Shown here: piece after piece, positions 63,255 through 64,000 of the stretch
How positions within the stretch are numbered: position 1 is the first letter of the stretch
How the letters are laid out: the number at the start of each line of letters is the position of its first letter
The notes under the pieces: generated by a model
Seen by the model: the letters and a program-made list of their open reading frames with translations, nothing else
What the model was told of the DNA's origin: nothing
Database searches by the model: none
Assembly: GCF_013416525.1 (NCBI RefSeq)
Contig: NZ_JACCEM010000002.1
Location: 248,001-312,000, forward strand
Direction: 5' to 3'
Source: Parapusillimonas granuli
Lineage (GTDB): Bacteria; Pseudomonadota; Gammaproteobacteria; Burkholderiales; Burkholderiaceae_B
DNA length: 64,000 nucleotides
Program-made: the position numbers and the translations under genes

Positions 63255-64000
63255 TGCCGGGCGCCTTGCTCCAATCCGTATATGCGCAGCACGTTGTCGC
63301 GCAGAAGTTTCCTCTTAGACGCCGGGCGCAACTCCAGCGCTTCGATTTCCTCGCGCGTGCGTTCAAAGTCGAGCACCGGAAAATCCGTGCCGAAAATGAC
63401 CTTGTCCTGCCCAAAAGTGTTGATGTAATGCACAAAGGACGCGGGCCAGTATTTCGGGCTGTGCGCATCGGTGCCGATGTAGACGTTGGGATGCTTCCAG
63501 GCCATGGCGATCATCTCGTCGGTCCAGGGGATGCCGACATGGATGCCGATGAGCTTGAGCTCGGGGAAATCGCATGCCACCGCGTCCAGCGCAATCGGAC
63601 GGCCGACGCTGCGCAAGCGGTAATTGGGGTCATAGAGCATGGACTGCCCGACCTGAAGCTGCACCGGAACGTCGAGCTCCACGCACTTCGCATAAAAGGG
63701 ATACCACTTGGCATGGTCGGGCGCCAGCTCGAACCAGTGCGGGTAAAAATGGGCGCCGATGAAACCGTACTCCTTGACGCCCTTTTCCAGCATGCGCACG
63801 CCCGCCATGCCCTCGGTGGGATCCAGGCCCGCCAGGCCCGAGAAACGGTCGGGGTACCGGTTGACCGCCTCCGCCACCATTTCATAGGGAATGTGATAAG
63901 CGGCACGATGCTGATAGGGGCCGTTCTTGGCGGCGACGAGAAACGAACGCTCGATGCCCGCCGCGTCCATCCGGCGCAGCATGTCTTCGTGGGTGAGGCC
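63251..64000 (-). CDS. Amidohydrolase family 2 protein, partial
   Basis: At least 249 residues, open at the right edge (the frame continues through GLTHEDMLRRM). IGIHVGIPWTDEM, NVYIGTDAHSPKYWP and KVIFGTDFPVLDFERTREEIEAL are amidohydrolase-2 motifs, the last including the metal aspartate in GTDFP. The family includes decarboxylases such as ACMSD and gamma-resorcylate decarboxylase. The true start lies beyond the window. It heads the hydrolase-dehydrogenase-ligase operon seen here. Confidence 0.9.
   Translation of the reverse strand, partial: GLTHEDMLRRMDAAGIERSFLVAAKNGPYQHRAAYHIPYEMVAEAVNRYPDRFSGLAGLDPTEGMAGVRMLEKGVKEYGFIGAHFYPHWFELAPDHAKWYPFYAKCVELDVPVQLQVGQSMLYDPNYRLRSVGRPIALDAVACDFPELKLIGIHVGIPWTDEMIAMAWKHPNVYIGTDAHSPKYWPASFVHYINTFGQDKVIFGTDFPVLDFERTREEIEALELRPASKRKLLRDNVLRIYGLEQGARQ

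Overview
The window is high-GC, gene-dense bacterial chromosome with no rRNA, insertion sequence, phage or CRISPR array. The efp/earP pair with an Arg32-type EF-P, the DUF2863 and DUF1178 proteins, the AidB-like enzyme, the HexR/Entner-Doudoroff set and the TRAP/ABC importer style all suggest a betaproteobacterium of the order Burkholderiales. Alcaligenaceae (Bordetella/Achromobacter/Pusillimonas-like) is my best guess; this is inference from gene content, not a database match.

Layout. 0.1-3.7 kb: DUF2863 protein, the EF-P rhamnosyltransferase earP with its target efp, a two-way terminator, and a DUF1178 gene. 3.9-10.9 kb: a leftward peptide/microcin-C-type ABC importer (yejABEF order) preceded by a secreted nuclease. 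11-13.3 kb: an AidB-type acyl-CoA dehydrogenase diverging from a small DUF423 membrane protein. 13.3-30.2 kb: a central carbon block. edd-eda (with a HexR-type box in the promoter) converges on a leftward operon of two ABC permeases, a binding protein, an ATPase and kguE-kguK-kguD. The regulator ptxS lies upstream of that operon, and an exact 14-bp PtxS operator sits between them. zwf-pgl-glk-hexR diverges from ptxS, and a TRAP transporter with its own strong promoter and two operator-like palindromes follows. Glucose and 2-ketogluconate would both converge on 6-phosphogluconate and the Entner-Doudoroff pathway.

30.3-32.7 kb: adenine deaminase, a cold-shock protein with a long leader, a 3-methyladenine DNA glycosylase and tRNA-Arg(ACG) with promoter and terminator. 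32.8-37.8 kb: a signalling triad of histidine kinase, receiver plus degenerate HD-GYP protein, and membrane GGDEF*-EAL-receiver protein, all translationally overlapping. 37.8-41 kb: a MacAB-type efflux set. 41-45.8 kb: a phosphoribosyltransferase/HAD fusion, an L-lactate dehydrogenase-type flavoenzyme, a gamma-carbonic anhydrase, a secreted metallo-beta-lactamase-fold hydrolase and two small envelope proteins. 45.9-49.8 kb: an unusual Atm1-type ABC exporter fused to a histidine-kinase-like ATPase domain and a receiver domain, with small uncharacterised neighbours.

49.8-59.2 kb: a glycan locus in two convergent halves (PIG-L deacetylase, GT2, UDP-glucose dehydrogenase; then SDR, HAD phosphatase, two GT9 enzymes around a carbamoyltransferase, and GT4). 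59.2-59.7 kb: a decayed HigBA-like toxin-antitoxin pair. 59.7-64 kb: a leftward acyl-CoA catabolic operon (amidohydrolase, AMP-dependent ligase, acyl-CoA dehydrogenase, alpha/beta hydrolase) that runs off the right edge.

The items most worth following are the ABC-kinase-receiver fusion, the kgu operon with an amino-acid-type ABC importer, the glk/hexR overlap, the degenerate cyclic-di-GMP triad and the carbamoylated-glycan locus.
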